A stretch of DNA of 64,000 nucleotides from Megalonaias nervosa (GCA_016617855.1 JAECUM010001813.1:62001-126000), one strand, 5' to 3'. Counted from the first letter of the stretch, positions 21,977 to 32,664 are shown. Notes: generated from the letters alone by a model not told the origin. Numbers and translations: made by a program.

Positions 21977-22091
21977 TTTTACTGTATACGCATCAATGAC
22001 ATTTTTCAGTTGGGTCTGCCATAAACATGCTTGCTAGTACCTGAAACGTTGAACATCAATCGATTGGTTCATTATATAAATTGCTAACACT

Positions 22092-22379
22092 TTAAGTAAG
22101 TGGTAGTTTGGCAGTGAATTCAATACACCAATAGTACAACACACCGAGGTCTTTTTCTTCAGGTTCCACCACAGATGTTCCCTTGTCATTTTGCTCCAAT
22201 GTCACCAAATTAGATCCAGAAGATCCACCTGATGGAGTCAGGACTGGAGAATGCCATGAAATCGTGATAGATATTGTAAATATTGTAGCAACAAGTACTG
22301 AGAATCTGTATATGTCTGTAACCTCAGCATGATTTTTGATGGATTTCTTGAGTAATGTCCATAATGTTGATCCAGACAC
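22092..22379 (-). CDS. Unknown protein of the virion module
   Basis: 95 codons starting MSGSTLWTLLKKSIKNHAEV. A hydrophobic stretch at about residues 28-44 (FSVLVATIFTISITISW) is followed by a Ser/Gly linker and an acidic piece. It is in line with its minus-strand neighbours. No family recognised. Confidence 0.4.
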   Translation of the reverse strand: MSGSTLWTLLKKSIKNHAEVTDIYRFSVLVATIFTISITISWHSPVLTPSGGSSGSNLVTLEQNDKGTSVVEPEEKDLGVLYYWCIEFTAKLPLT

Positions 22380-22481
22380 TACTGTATATACTACATCATT
22401 GGTAATTTTTTTTATGTCAGAGGGTTTAATGTCAATGACTGCTGGACTCCCAAAAAATTCATTAATGGCTCCTTTTTGTTT

Positions 22482-22924
22482 CTATGAAAATGCGACTACA
22501 TGAGTAGCATATTCAAATCTAAATGTGGTCATTCCATCATTGATTGTCATTAATGAGGTCATCATTGGGATGTTGCTATTGTTGACATATTTCTTCGTTG
22601 CTGTGTCATAGTTTGATTCTGGTACTGCAGGACCAGTAATTTTATTATTAGCCATATTGAGAGACCCAGTCATTGTATCACCGGTGGATAGTAAACGATC
22701 ATTGATCTCAGTTCTGATCATGGTGTTGTTGCTGTCTACGTATTTTTTGTTGCCATATCATCATCTGATTTTGGTTTTCTCACATTAATAATTTTATTTC
22801 TGCTCATGTTGAGATTGCCATACATAATATCTCCAATTCTTCTGATGCGTCCAGCAATTTTTGCCGTGAATGTTAGAATTGATGCCTCAGAGTTTTTAAT
22901 TTTACCATTTTTAGCAAACACCAC
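22482..22924 (-). pseudogene. Phage tail-fibre-like repeat protein
   Basis: Two ORFs (22736-22924 then 22482-22721) carry two copies of a tail-fibre or collar motif: GDIMYGNLNMSRNKIINV with a degenerate MATKNT, and GDTMTGSLNMANNKITGP followed by YDTATKKYVNN. The G..M.G.L.M..NKI......P....DxATKKYV pattern is a shaft/attachment repeat in phage tail fibres. A short frame break lies between the copies. In a Polinton it may form a trimeric surface fibre (inference). Similar motifs occur in other metazoan Polintons by recollection. Confidence 0.7.
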
Positions 22925-23153
22925 TAAGTTATCTTTGGTTGCATCTGGAACTCACAGAATAATAGGGGATATTGCTTGTTTTTAACATCCTTGTTGATCC
23001 TGCAAAACAACAACTTCATTTTGGTCCACATCTACGAGATGCAAAAGATCAGCGAGCTCATCCTTGACCTGGTCAGGGGTTACATATTTGGATAAGTCAC
23101 ATTGAGGCTTGTCCTTAGCAGATCTTCCATAAATATCTACCATTGTATATTCA

Positions 23154-23672
23154 CTAGGACCTGTTTAAAATGTTGGACGACGTGGTATATTCATGCACGA
23201 CTTTATGAGGCAGTGTCAGTAACCTTGACACAGCATCAAGTACAGCAAGTACTTCATGGCCACATATTGGCAGATCAATTATTGTCTGTGTTGGTGATGT
23301 TGAATACCAGACAGGAGTGTTTTGAAGTCCGCCAACATATTTTAAAAATTCCTTCAGTGGTGCCAGTCTATATGAATCAAAATAAACAACTCCACGTGGA
23401 TCATTTGCATATGCAACCCAATGAGTACCTGAACCAGAACTTCCATTGAGATTAATGATACCGGTTTCAACACGGTTTGGTTGTTTTGGTAATTGATCAC
23501 GCATAAAAACATCTCTGAAGTTTTTGATGTTTAATTTCTTACCAACATCAACTAAATCAAAATGGGACATGGGAAGCATGTTTAGCAAAGTGTCCTGGGC
23601 AGTCTCGGACCTGAGCCTCTTGCGGCTTGACTGTACCATGAATGAGGGGTTCCTGGCAGTCTCAGACCCCAT
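23154..23672 (-). CDS. Adenovirus-type maturation protease (Ulp1-like cysteine protease)
   Basis: The 172-codon ORF is intact. The family normally starts close to MSHFDLVDVGKKL, so the 34 codons before it are probably upstream sequence. Visible catalytic parts: GTHWVAYA (His), VYFDSY (Asp/Asn region), a Gln about six residues before DLPICGHEVLAVL, and the Cys in ICGHE. VFMRDQLP precedes the core, as usual in Polinton proteases. It would cleave capsid precursors during virion maturation. It is one of the few Polinton 1 genes with an undisrupted core. Confidence 0.8.
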   Translation of the reverse strand: MGSETARNPSFMVQSSRKRLRSETAQDTLLNMLPMSHFDLVDVGKKLNIKNFRDVFMRDQLPKQPNRVETGIINLNGSSGSGTHWVAYANDPRGVVYFDSYRLAPLKEFLKYVGGLQNTPVWYSTSPTQTIIDLPICGHEVLAVLDAVSRLLTLPHKVVHEYTTSSNILNRS

Positions 23673-23720
23673 CCTTTTTTTTGGAAGTCTTTAGTCCATG
23701 AATTGTTGCTTTCTTTAATG

Positions 23721-24594
23721 TGTTATGTATATTTAATTTAATTGTTTGTTTGTTTTAAATTTTTTAATTCCATTACATGCTGTTGTAATGTAACATTGAG
23801 TTCAGTTCTGTTTGACCCAATTTTTTAAAATTATTTTATTTCATTGACGTAAACAACTAACATTGTATCTAGTTCTTGACCTCGTTCCAAAATCAGTGAC
23901 AGTTTTGGTAAAGAACTTTTTTTATTTTTTTTTATCTTTCTTATAGTAAGAATTGTTAAGTTGAATCAAGGTCATACCTGGACTACGTGACAAATAGCAT
24001 AACAAACTTCTATTTTTGCCAGAAGAATGAACTTTTGACCCTCATCCGGGAATCTATTTTGCATCTTAATTCGCGTATGACTGTTGTTTTTGATAGAAGT
24101 TTGTAAGTCGGGCTCCAAACAATTGACATGTTAAGTTGTTATTATGTTGTGACCAGTTTGGGTTGAATTTTTATTTTCTTCAAATTATTGAATTCAAGTG
24201 ATTCTTTTCCCTGGAAATACATAACTGCTCCAACAAAATTCTTGAATAAAGACATTTATTGGAAGTTACACTGAATTCAAAACTGGAATAATATTTTCTG
24301 TGATTCAACAAGACTTTTGACACAACAGCACTTCGCTGACAATAATTGACGTCATCGCCTTCCATTTTGGATTTCATCGGGACTCGAACTCAGTTTCATT
24401 CAGGACTTTTTATTACTAGGACTTCTATATTTAATTCTTGGTTTATTTTTGGATTTGATTTGTAAAACAGTAAGTTCTCTTTTTCTTAATTTTTCACTTT
24501 TTATTCTAGGGAAATAAAGTACTTGTCAAATTTTACAAAGCTTGTTGTCTTCACTCTTTTCTGTTACTCATTTCAAGAGCATAGACTCGTAACA
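23721..24594. mobile_element. Putative solo LTR (Gypsy-like) inside Polinton 1
   Basis: The segment starts TGTTATG and ends CGTAACA, an inverted terminal pair. It is flanked by aatg (23717-23720 and 24595-24598) as a candidate 4-bp target duplication. AATAAA lies near 24512, about 80 bp before the end, as in an LTR. No internal retroelement coding is present. The minus-strand ORF of the flanking hydrophobic protein is open on both sides and stays in frame if the segment is removed. Which LTR family it comes from is not known. Confidence 0.65.
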
Positions 24595-24905
24595 AATGCC
24601 ATCCCAGCAGCAGTTCCAACAGCACCAAGTGCAGCTGCTTTTGCAACAGCTGGGCTGCAGCGGCTGTCAGCACTGGTATAGCTGCAAGAAGTGGAAATAT
24701 ACCACCCGTCTTGGCGATGTCTTTAATGGCATCCGCAGAAAGATTAAGTCTGACGCTGGTTTTTGATCATTTGGCATCATTGAAGTGCCTGAGTTATTGT
24801 TCTGTTTGTGATAGTTTATTTGGACCACCTGCGATCTGTGCTGATTTCAGCAATATCTTTATTCCAGAACTCTTTTTTGATACTGATTGTAGCTTTTTAA
24901 TCTGA
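24595..24905 (-). pseudogene. Hydrophobic/Gln-rich Polinton protein D, split by the LTR
   Basis: Minus-strand coding has a stretch similar to DAIKDIAKTGGIFPLLAAIP and a following Ala/Leu-rich segment, with frame changes. The reading enters the LTR at 24594 and resumes beyond 23720 with a Lys-rich tail close to the protease. It resembles a small hydrophobic minor capsid protein of the pVI/pX type. The assignment is tentative. Confidence 0.4.
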
Positions 24906-25103
24906 CTGGGAGTCAGAATAACACTAACATGATGATATGACATAATATCATGGATGATTTAATTACTGATCACGAGTGATCCAGTCACATATTTTCCACT
25001 GGGGCATCAGTAACTCTCATTCATCCACCAACCCCTTCAGGCGACATTGTTTTGTTTGAGAGTATAACAGTGATTGCTCTATAACCACCAGCGGGTAGTC
25101 ATG

Positions 25104-26312
25104 CTACACGAGCTCGGAATTGTATGTCAGTGACTGATTGAACAAATCCAAGTGTTCCAGTGAGAAATAATAGATTGGATATAATGTTGTGAAATCACTC
25201 TGATATATCTGCAAACCAGAATCCACATTCTGATAATGTCCCATAAATGTCATCAACCGATGATAAGCATGTGCAACATGATTATTATAAAAATTCAGCA
25301 ACACTTCTTCAAAAGGTTCTTGATGTCCATTTATCTTCAAAGAAACTTCACTAACCCCAAGTGTGTGAAACACCATTGGATTTCATTCCCGCAAATCTAC
25401 TCTGGCATTTTCCTGAAACGTGATGAATATATGTCGTGGTGCTGACACTCCCTGCTGTGATGCTGTCTGCCATATGAATAACCCAGCAACATTACTTTGA
25501 ATATTGTCTGTGGTCATTGTCAACCATGACAATGTTGATTTACCACCTTAATCCATGAAAGAGAGCAACCGTTGTTCTTCGCAAGCGATGGAGTCACTAC
25601 TGGCATCCACAACAAAAGTTTTGTTAATATTACTTTACCTGCATGAACAGCATCAGCACGCCATATTGCATCTTTTCGGTGGCTTTTCTAACAAGTACCA
25701 TGGTGTGTTTAGCGCCAAATATAACTTTACTAACACGTTTGCAGAATCCAAATATATGTGATAGTTGAATCACACATGAAAATTCTTCATCGCCGTTCAA
25801 CATTGATCGATGTGATGCAAATCCCAAGATGAAATTTTCATTCCTTGATGCAACTTCAGTTCCAGCTGCATTCAGTCTTATGTTGCTGCTTTCAGGTTGA
25901 TCAGTGGTATCCTTTGCAACCATCATTGATGGACCAGCTGATCTCGAGTAATCATTGCTGTATCTTGCAAGGCCATGTATCATTGTGGCAACGTCGACGT
26001 TTTCCAGGCATGATTCAGTATTTCTTCCATCAATACTATACGTGGCACTGTTAAATAATGCCATGATGCCATTATTAACAAAACCAACTCAATCACCAAT
26101 TCCGTATGCTGTATCATCTGCTTTCAGAAGTCTACCATTGATCTCAGTGAATGCCTCAGCGGACAGGAAATATCTACTTGTATCCTGAACTTGCAGCTTG
26201 ATTCTTCCTCATGCATTGGGTACACATGTGTCGTAAGAATAGTAATGATAATCACGCACCAATTCATCTTTGAGAACTGGCGTATCCATGTCAAATGCTG
26301 GATCAGATACAC
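25104..26312 (-). pseudogene. Major capsid protein (double jelly-roll), broken
   Basis: The N-terminal part (26124-26312 and the ORF 25630-26064) has MALFNSATYSIDGRNTES and RYSNDYSRSAG, with the pattern NGIMxLFNxxxYxIDG. The C-terminal part (25104-25376) has LYPIYYFSLEHLDLFNQ. Both patterns match Polinton 2 at 41.03-42.2 kb (LFNSACYSIDGKEIES, LYPIYYFSLEHLELF). Layout and motifs fit the Polinton major capsid protein. Two or more frame changes break the gene. A minor capsid protein is the alternative. Confidence 0.65.
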
Positions 26313-26534
26313 GTTTAAACATTTTATTATATTTTTTATTGTCTAACATGAAGACCACTTCCTGCTATCAGACTAGCAGTTCAATTTTTTTTCTTTTTTT
26401 GACAGGGGTACACCAGCCAACTCTGCTAGTTTTTTATTTGCTTGATTTATTAATTTACTGACATTTGCAGGCATAACTTCAGTGCTGGGCAATTTTACTG
26501 GCTGAGGTCAGACCACTGGCAATCTGCGTATTAA

Positions 26535-26792
26535 TCATGCTAGTCTATTCCTGATTGCTGAGAATGCTTTAGTAGGAACATCACCGACAGCACCAATACC
26601 TTTATCATGAGCATCGTCAATAGCTTTCATTTCCAGTTGCTTTGCAATCAGTATTGCTTTTGGGGCTATCTTTCTGAATAGACCCTGAACAACATCACCG
26701 AGTCCATCTCCATAGGTAACTTTATAGGTTGGTAATTGTGAATTTATCACCCTGACCATTACAGGTCTACGCTGAGCATTATGTATGATCAT
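26535..26792 (-). CDS. PX-like protein (GDGLGD motif)
   Basis: 85 codons. After an N-terminal basic region comes YGDGLGDVVQGLFRKIAPKA, a G-D-G-L-G-hydrophobic signature typical of the Polinton PX core/minor capsid protein, related by proposal to adenovirus pX. A basic, hydrophobic helix follows. Polinton 2 has GLSDVVHGLF-type remnants at 42.5-42.7 kb. Confidence 0.6.
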   Translation of the reverse strand: MIIHNAQRRPVMVRVINSQLPTYKVTYGDGLGDVVQGLFRKIAPKAILIAKQLEMKAIDDAHDKGIGAVGDVPTKAFSAIRNRLA

Positions 26793-26799
26793 ATTATTT

Positions 26800-27110
26800 T
26801 CTTGTCACTGATCTAATTGCATCATTCACTGCAGTAATCATCAATGATTTCATTAATGAGGGACCGATAAACATTATTGTCCTTGATACAGCTGTAAATA
26901 ATCTCTGACAAATAGCAGCTGCTTCATTAATGATTTATGGGGAATTATTGCCAGCTCGTTTTCCGCCAGTCAGAATTTCTAGTCATTCAGCATCAGCAAG
27001 GACATTAGTGGGACATGGAGTAACAAAACCACATCCTTGAGTAGCAATACCACTTCCAGTGGCACCGGGGCCAGAATCTGCATCATACTATTTTTCTTTT
27101 TCCTTACTGG
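26800..27110 (-). pseudogene. Gly/Ala-rich coding remnant, unknown
   Basis: Minus-strand reading with stops contains GPGATGSGIATQGCGFVTP and ICQRLFTAVSRTIMFIGPS. It may be a second minor capsid protein or the C-terminal part of a neighbour. No family recognised. Confidence 0.3.
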
Positions 27111-27783
27111 TTGTTTTGTCTGGTTTTTTTCTTACTTGTTTTTGAGAGTGACTTCTTTTTTTGTTTAACTTCTTTAAGTTACAACTTCATTTCTTCTTCT
27201 TTTTGTCTCCTTTCTTGTTTTACTTGTTCAGTAGACTCATCTACTGCTTGGTTAAAAATATTAAAGTGATTAACATCTTCCTCAGATCTGATCTGCGGAA
27301 TATCAGTAGCGATGCAATATAATCCTTAACCCAATTGGCAGATTTCAGAGTTTTAACATATTCAGGTTTTACATACCTGTCTCTATCACTATATCCAAAC
27401 GTGGCAATATCAAGTAATTGGCTTTGGGTCATGATAGCAGCAATACCTTCAGGCATAAATTTATCTGTAATGTTAGTTCTAACTTTTGGCAGAGGTTGTG
27501 GTTCATCTTCAGGTTGTGGTTGAGGAGGCTGCTGGGGTGGTGGTGGAGTTGCTTGAAGACGGTCAGCAATATCAACAGGTAATGTCTCAAGAGCTTTATA
27601 TGCTGCCTCAGTTGGTTCAACAATTGGTTTAAATAACTGTTCTGTACCTTCTGTAAATTTCACCTGAGACTCCTGATGTGCTTGTAGTTGTTGCTTGACA
27701 GAATCACGGACGGGGAGATATTTCTTAATTGCCTGTACTCGCTGTTGAGCTAGTTTAGCTGTGTGAGATTCCATGGTTAGCAT
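27110..27783 (-). CDS. Pro-rich protein with basic tail, Polinton W-like
   Basis: The 180-codon ORF starts at the ATG near 27783. Order: a helical N-terminus (QAIKKYLPVRDSVKQQLQAH), a proline/glutamine-rich linker (TPPPPQQPPQPQPEDEPQPL) at about residues 79-98, a segment KVRTNITDKFMPEGIAAIM, and then hydrophobic residues. Downstream of the ORF, Lys-rich coding runs to about 27110, so the protein may once have been longer. It is the gene nearest the right TIR. The analogous Polinton 2 gene is at 43.7-44.8 kb, also Pro-rich. Role unknown. Confidence 0.45.
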
Positions 27784-27819
27784 TATTATTGATATAATAA
27801 TGATTTAATTAAGCCACAC

Positions 27820-28053
27820 AGCAGCAGGAAGGGGACGACTAACGGTGATTGTCCCATGTCGGTAAACGAGGATGCATAAAAATTTGAAAATAAAGCGTCA
27901 AAAGATAAAATAACAAAAATGATTAGAAGTCTTGGTCGGTTAAAAGTCTCGGTTTAGCATTATTGACTTAGTATTTTCAAATTTTGTAGGAAGCTTTTAT
28001 TTCAAAAATGGACTAGTGCTCTAAAAAGTGGTCCATTCACCCTTCCTGCTGCT
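27820..28053 (-). repeat. Right terminal inverted repeat of Polinton 1
   Basis: 234 bp. The outer end is CCTTCCTGCTGCT (28041-28053). The inner end is AGCAGCAGGAAGG (27820-27832), the exact complement of the outer end. The body matches the left TIR by eye over nearly its whole length. Confidence 0.9.
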
Positions 28054-28140
28054 GGACCTATGAATGGCCTCATTTCCTTTTAATGAAAAATTTATATATC
28101 TCATGGTATATCAGTGATACAGCGTATATACTATACATAT

Positions 28141-28240
28141 ATTCACTCTCTCTGTCTCTCTCTTTCTGTCTCTATATATGTATGAGAGTGAGAGAACAGA
28201 TTAAGAGGATTTTGTATGTGTGTGTGTTTGTGTGGGAGAG
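28141..28240. repeat. CT/GA and TG microsatellite patch
   Basis: Several short microsatellites (CTCTCT, GTGTGT, GAGAGA) outside the right end of Polinton 1. Confidence 0.8.
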
Positions 28241-28556
28241 AGATAAGAAGATCTGGAAATAAGGATGTATTGTGTTAAAAAAAACAAAATATGAACACCT
28301 TTAAACAATTTTGATAAAGGTAACATGTACACAACAGAAAAGTCAAGAGCACAATTTTAGAGTTCAGATATAAATAATTTTACTTTCAAAAGATCACATT
28401 AATTATTTTCTGTCCTCAACATTGTGATTTTCTAATTTGACATGCACCGTAGCCTCAAGTCCTCCAAATCAAAACCATCCTATTCTCTTTCCTACTCATC
28501 ATCACTATCAAAAATTGGGTGAAGGTCATTGGAGTCCACAAGTTGTGTTGTTCAGT

Positions 28557-28695
28557 GTGTAATGCCATTTTTCAGCAGATGATAGGCTATACTGTGACTA
28601 GTATAACTGGTGAAGTAAGAACCCAGGAAAACCCCAAGAAGAGCCACTGACCCATGGGAGCTACTGGCAAGCTTTCTCACATACATTGGAGAGTG
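28557..28695 (-). repeat. SINE family B, partial copy 1
   Basis: Shares atgccatttttcagcaga, gataggctatac, a gaacccaggaaaacccc block and actggcaagctttctcaca with 30970-31222 on the same strand. The tRNA-like head is missing. Confidence 0.75.
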
Positions 28696-28719
28696 TGCAA
28701 GATGATCCTTGCAACCATT

Positions 28720-29045
28720 CATATACATGTATTTACTATTGCTTCTTATTTTAAATGATTTTTCGATGAGCTCTGGTTTTCCCTTAAGTGATTTGACAGC
28801 AGACTAGATCCATTTGATCACTGTCTGTTTATCAGCTGCTTTATTCATTGATATGCAGTCCTTGATCTTTGCTAGTACTTTGGGTCTTCAGCAGCTCTCC
28901 TAATAAAGGCAATCCAATGTTTGCAACTGTCAGCCTTCTTAAGTTTGTTGATGGAAACATCAAGTGGCTGGATTTTCAATGTACATCCCCCTGGAATTAC
29001 AGCAGGGACAAAGGTTACCTTTCTTGGTGCCTTTTTAAAAAAAGG
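28720..29045 (-). pseudogene. pogo/jerky-type DDE transposase relic
   Basis: Minus-strand reading, broken by stops and frame changes. One stretch resembles the conserved IPGG..T..LQPLDVSxN end of the catalytic domain. It is followed by LAKIKDCISMNKAADKQTV and then W-rich KSFKIRSNS-like C-terminal residues. The order fits a pogo/Tigger-type transposase. No DDD triad can be confirmed. Confidence 0.5.
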
Positions 29046-29059
29046 AAGCATGCAGTGTA

Positions 29060-29620
29060 GTAAACTTTCATCAAATATGTCTTAGCTATGTGCTGCTTGC
29101 AAAAAGATTTCTGTTCTATCTGCTGTGTTGAAAGATTAATGTTGGAAATAACATTTTTATATAGTTTGCTTTATAAACCACTAGAAACCAATTTTACTAG
29201 AAAATATTACAACTTAACCTCGTTTATTTTGGTACACCACAGTAAAAAAGTTTTCACTATAACCAGCAATAATTATTATAATGTTGTTTCTTTGGCTGTA
29301 GGCAGTATTGCCCCCAATAAGTTTATTCCCAGTTGAATTTTCTTCAGTTTATTTGTTAATTCTACTCTTTCTCTTTTTGTTTGACAGTGATACATCCTCA
29401 TGTCAAGTTTTAATTATGTTAAGTGTTGGGAGAAAAGAATCAATAGGATAATGACAGGCAAATGCATAGCAAATACTTACAGTATTGGAAAATATGTTGA
29501 TACGAAATTTATAACAATACATAAGAATTAGAAAATGTTTGCTTTGTCTATGATCGTTCTTATTTTATCATCTTTTTAACTCAGTTAACATAGCAGCAGT
29601 ACAAGGATAGAGATCTTTTT
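29060..29620. other. No recognised feature
   Basis: AT-rich DNA with short ORFs only. Confidence 0.4.
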
Positions 29621-30025
29621 AATTATGTTGAAAACTAGTCCTTCAGGTTTGGTTAATTTATTCATCAGTATAATTTGCAATATAATTACTTTTCTAATTT
29701 GACTTTGCATGATTCTGTTGCTTGTGTGGTTTTCTATGGCATTGTCTGGCTTTGTCATTAGGACATAATGAAAAATTGCATTTCCTTTCAATAATCTGTC
29801 AAATGAACAATTTAAAAAATAATAAACATTTAGCATATGATTTTGTCAGACCTTGTTATTAATTTGTCATTATTTCAATTCGATCTTTGTCACTCAATTT
29901 TCAGTCATTTAATTCGACATAATTATGCTGAAAACTAGTCCTTCAATTTGGTTAATTTATTCATCAATATAATTTACCAGTGCAGTATAATTACACTTTT
30001 CTAATTTGACTTGGCATGACCATCA
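29621..30025 (+). repeat. Direct repeat, ~95 bp, two copies 300 bp apart
   Basis: gaaaactagtccttca..tttggttaatttattcatca and the tail tttctaatttgacttg occur at 29621-29715 and again at 29921-30017, at high identity. A local duplication or two copies of a small repeat. Confidence 0.7.
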
Positions 30026-30960
30026 GGCTTTGTGTAGACTTTGTTATTCTTTGTCAGGTTTAGCAGTATTTCGTACTACCCATGGTATAGTAACTAACTG
30101 CATTTTGGCGGCCAATTATACCGATAATGTAACTAGTGGGTGCTTCAGTCAGGCCAAGTGTCACCGTTGCTATTGGCATCTTACTATTTTTTGTATACAG
30201 AGGGTACCCCTCTTTACAGGGGCTCCCATTCGTTTAACTATGAATGATTTCGTGAACAAAGGGAAAATTTTACGTAAAAATCCACACCTTGGAAACCATT
30301 TGGCTTTTCTTTTTAACTTTACATTATTGGTAAGAATTAGATACAGCTCAGAGAAAATTTTCCTGATAAATCCACAAAATGTGTGGATTAGGGAGGGTTT
30401 CACTCGGGAGGTTTTATTTATGTATCTAAATATGGAATGTGTCGAGAACTTTTTATTACTTATCTTCTTTTTGTGGGAATAGAGCTGTATGATAACATAT
30501 CTCAACTACAGAGTCTGATGTTTTATCAATAAAATACAACAAAATCTGTGACAATACAAAATCACCTTATTTGTGCAGTAAATAGACATATACAGACGGA
30601 GAGGTATATTTAGACTATAGTTTGTTTTTATTATTACTACTACAATACCGTATAAAACTTGCATGATACACTTGGATATGAAATGAATGTGCCATAGTAG
30701 TATAAAAGGTTAATATAAATTTTTACTTGTATCTTCTACAGATGAGATTGTTTTCTGTTGGACAAATAAGAACACCCCCCACCCACCCACCAATGTGTAA
30801 GCGATTTTTTAACTTTTAAGTTGATAACACTACTTACAGCTCAGGCTGTTGTAGCATCCATTCCCCCCCTGCATAAACATCTTCATTTGTCTGTGATTTT
30901 ATCATTATTTTACCCTGTTTAAAATATAAGTTAAAATTGTTATGACACAAAAATATCGGT
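30026..30960. other. No recognised feature
   Basis: An unassigned plus-strand ORF of 158 codons (30006-30482) is the longest open frame of the area. It has no recognisable motif and the minus strand also has a long ORF, so it may be chance. Confidence 0.35.
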
Positions 30961-30969
30961 ACAATTATG

Positions 30970-31222
30970 CTGTTGTTGTTGTTGTAGGGTTTAACGCCAT
31001 TTTTCAGCACAAGATAGGCTATACATGGCGGCCAGTATAAATGGTGGAGGTAGAACCCGGGGAAAACCCAGGAAAGAACCACCGACCCATGAGAAGCTAC
31101 TGGCAAGCTTTTTCACATAACCACATGAGCCAAATCTGAGACTTGAACCTACACAGACAGACGTGAGATGGCAGTGATCCATAACGGTGAGCACTTTAGA
31201 CCACTCAGCCACTTGGACCCCC
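30970..31222 (-). repeat. SINE family B, full copy
   Basis: The minus strand begins CCAAGTGGCTGAGTGGTCTA, a tRNA-like head with an A box. A B-box-like GGTTCAAGTCTC follows about 60 bp later, then a body ending in gcgttaaaccctacaacaac. It is most like a tRNA-Ser/Leu-derived head. A plus-strand copy lies at 57757-57980. Confidence 0.8.
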
Positions 31223-31229
31223 CCACCCC

Positions 31230-32290
31230 CCGATACAACTATGCAATAAAGCAAAAACAAAAATAAAAAATAAAACGTATATACAGCACTGTATTAACTT
31301 TTCATAGGAAATATTAGAAAAAAATAAATATAACCTGCACTCATAAAAACAATATTTTTAGATGAATTAGTCAAAAAAAAATTCTCATATAGGTAGGCAT
31401 TTATAAGGAACAAGAACCTGGATTATCTTATTACATTGTCCTTATAGATTTATTTGAAAAGTAAGGAGGTGGATGTTACCAGCCCCTTTTATTTTTCACT
31501 TTCACATGAATAAAACATAAAGACAAGCTTTTCACATAATTGGCTTTTGGATTGGACATATGCTGATAATTGCACATTCTGAGTGATTAAAACTGCAAAT
31601 TCTGGATTGGCCCAGGCACATTTCCCCAAAATTTCTATTTATATACCATATACATTTATAAATTATGCCTCAAGAATTGTCTGGTTATATTCACTAATGA
31701 CTGTTTCAAAAATTAACCCCCCAAAAAATTTCATTACTGGATTTGTATTCAGTATGTACACGTACACAAAAATGCTCACTTTCTGGAGAATTTTTTTGCA
31801 GGCAATAAAATAAGTTTGCACTTGCTATGAGCAAAAACTTTGAGAAGGATAAAAATGTTATTTGCTAATTTGTGATTTCTGATGCTTTGACCTTCACAAA
31901 AATACCATATTTATGAACCTGAGATGAAATTTTAAGTTTGGCCTGTTATCCTCGGCCGCAAAAATGCAGTTCTGTAAGTAGGAAAAATGCATCATAATCT
32001 TTGACTCACCAACATGATAGCTCCATGATTTTAAATTATCTCTTGGATTCCCTTGATCAGTACCACTTGCAATGAAATTTCCCAAAATAAAATGCTAAAT
32101 TATGATGGTTCAGTCCTGAAAATGGAACCTTTTTGAAACCGAGGCTGGTCTTGTAGTTTGCTGTTTTTTTCACTCAATTTTATATGTAAATACATGTATG
32201 TGTGTTTGTGTGCAGATTTGGGTTTTGTTAACCAGTCTCAAGACTGAAAACAAGGAAAGTAACCACTGTTGATATCTCTAGAGAGATGCG
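31230..32290. other. No recognised feature
   Basis: AT-rich, short ORFs, no family recognised. Confidence 0.4.

Positions 32291-32326
<36 letters not shown>
32291..32326. repeat. (TC)n microsatellite
   Basis: Dinucleotide array. Confidence 0.9.
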
Positions 32327-32664
32327 AAAACAATAATTAAATACATTTTTAAGTTTTTATTTAGTAAGAAGAGTACTGCAAATTATTTGTTTTTTCTGGC
32401 AGAAGATAATAATATATAATGACTATCAGCATAATGATACTATTTCATACTATTCACAACAACACAAACAGTAATAATAACAAGGACATATAATAAGCAT
32501 GATGATAAGCAAAAGCTTTGGAACAATGGAATTTTATCAATAATGGGTGATTTCTTCCCATTTTTTGTAAAAAAAATGTAAGCATTGATATTGTATGGAA
32601 ATGTATAATAACAGGAAATAAAATCATACTCATTTACTTATCTTACATCTATAAATAATGTTTA

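Larger units (their letters stand above)
11363..28053. mobile_element. Polinton/Maverick DNA transposon (Polinton 1)
   Basis: The 16.7-kb element is bounded by inverted repeats starting AGCAGCAGGAAGG. TGGACC occurs at 11357-11362 and again at 28053-28058, giving a 5-bp (GGACC) or 6-bp (TGGACC) target duplication because the last T can belong to either. Polintons make 6-bp duplications and usually begin with AG. Inside are the hallmark genes: DDE integrase, packaging ATPase, adenovirus-type protease, jelly-roll capsid protein and a family-B polymerase. All genes carry frameshifts or stops, so the copy is inactive. It contains a solo LTR (23721-24594) and expanded tandem repeats (17.5-19.98 kb). 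Confidence 0.9.

Noticed and set aside
23102..23449. 115-codon plus-strand ORF
   Set aside because: Shadow of the protease gene on the other strand.
30006..30482. 158-codon ORF
   Set aside because: No recognisable motif, and an overlapping ORF on the other strand is nearly as long.
31140..31222. tRNA gene on the minus strand
   Set aside because: It is the head of SINE family B; sequence does not close a full cloverleaf by eye.
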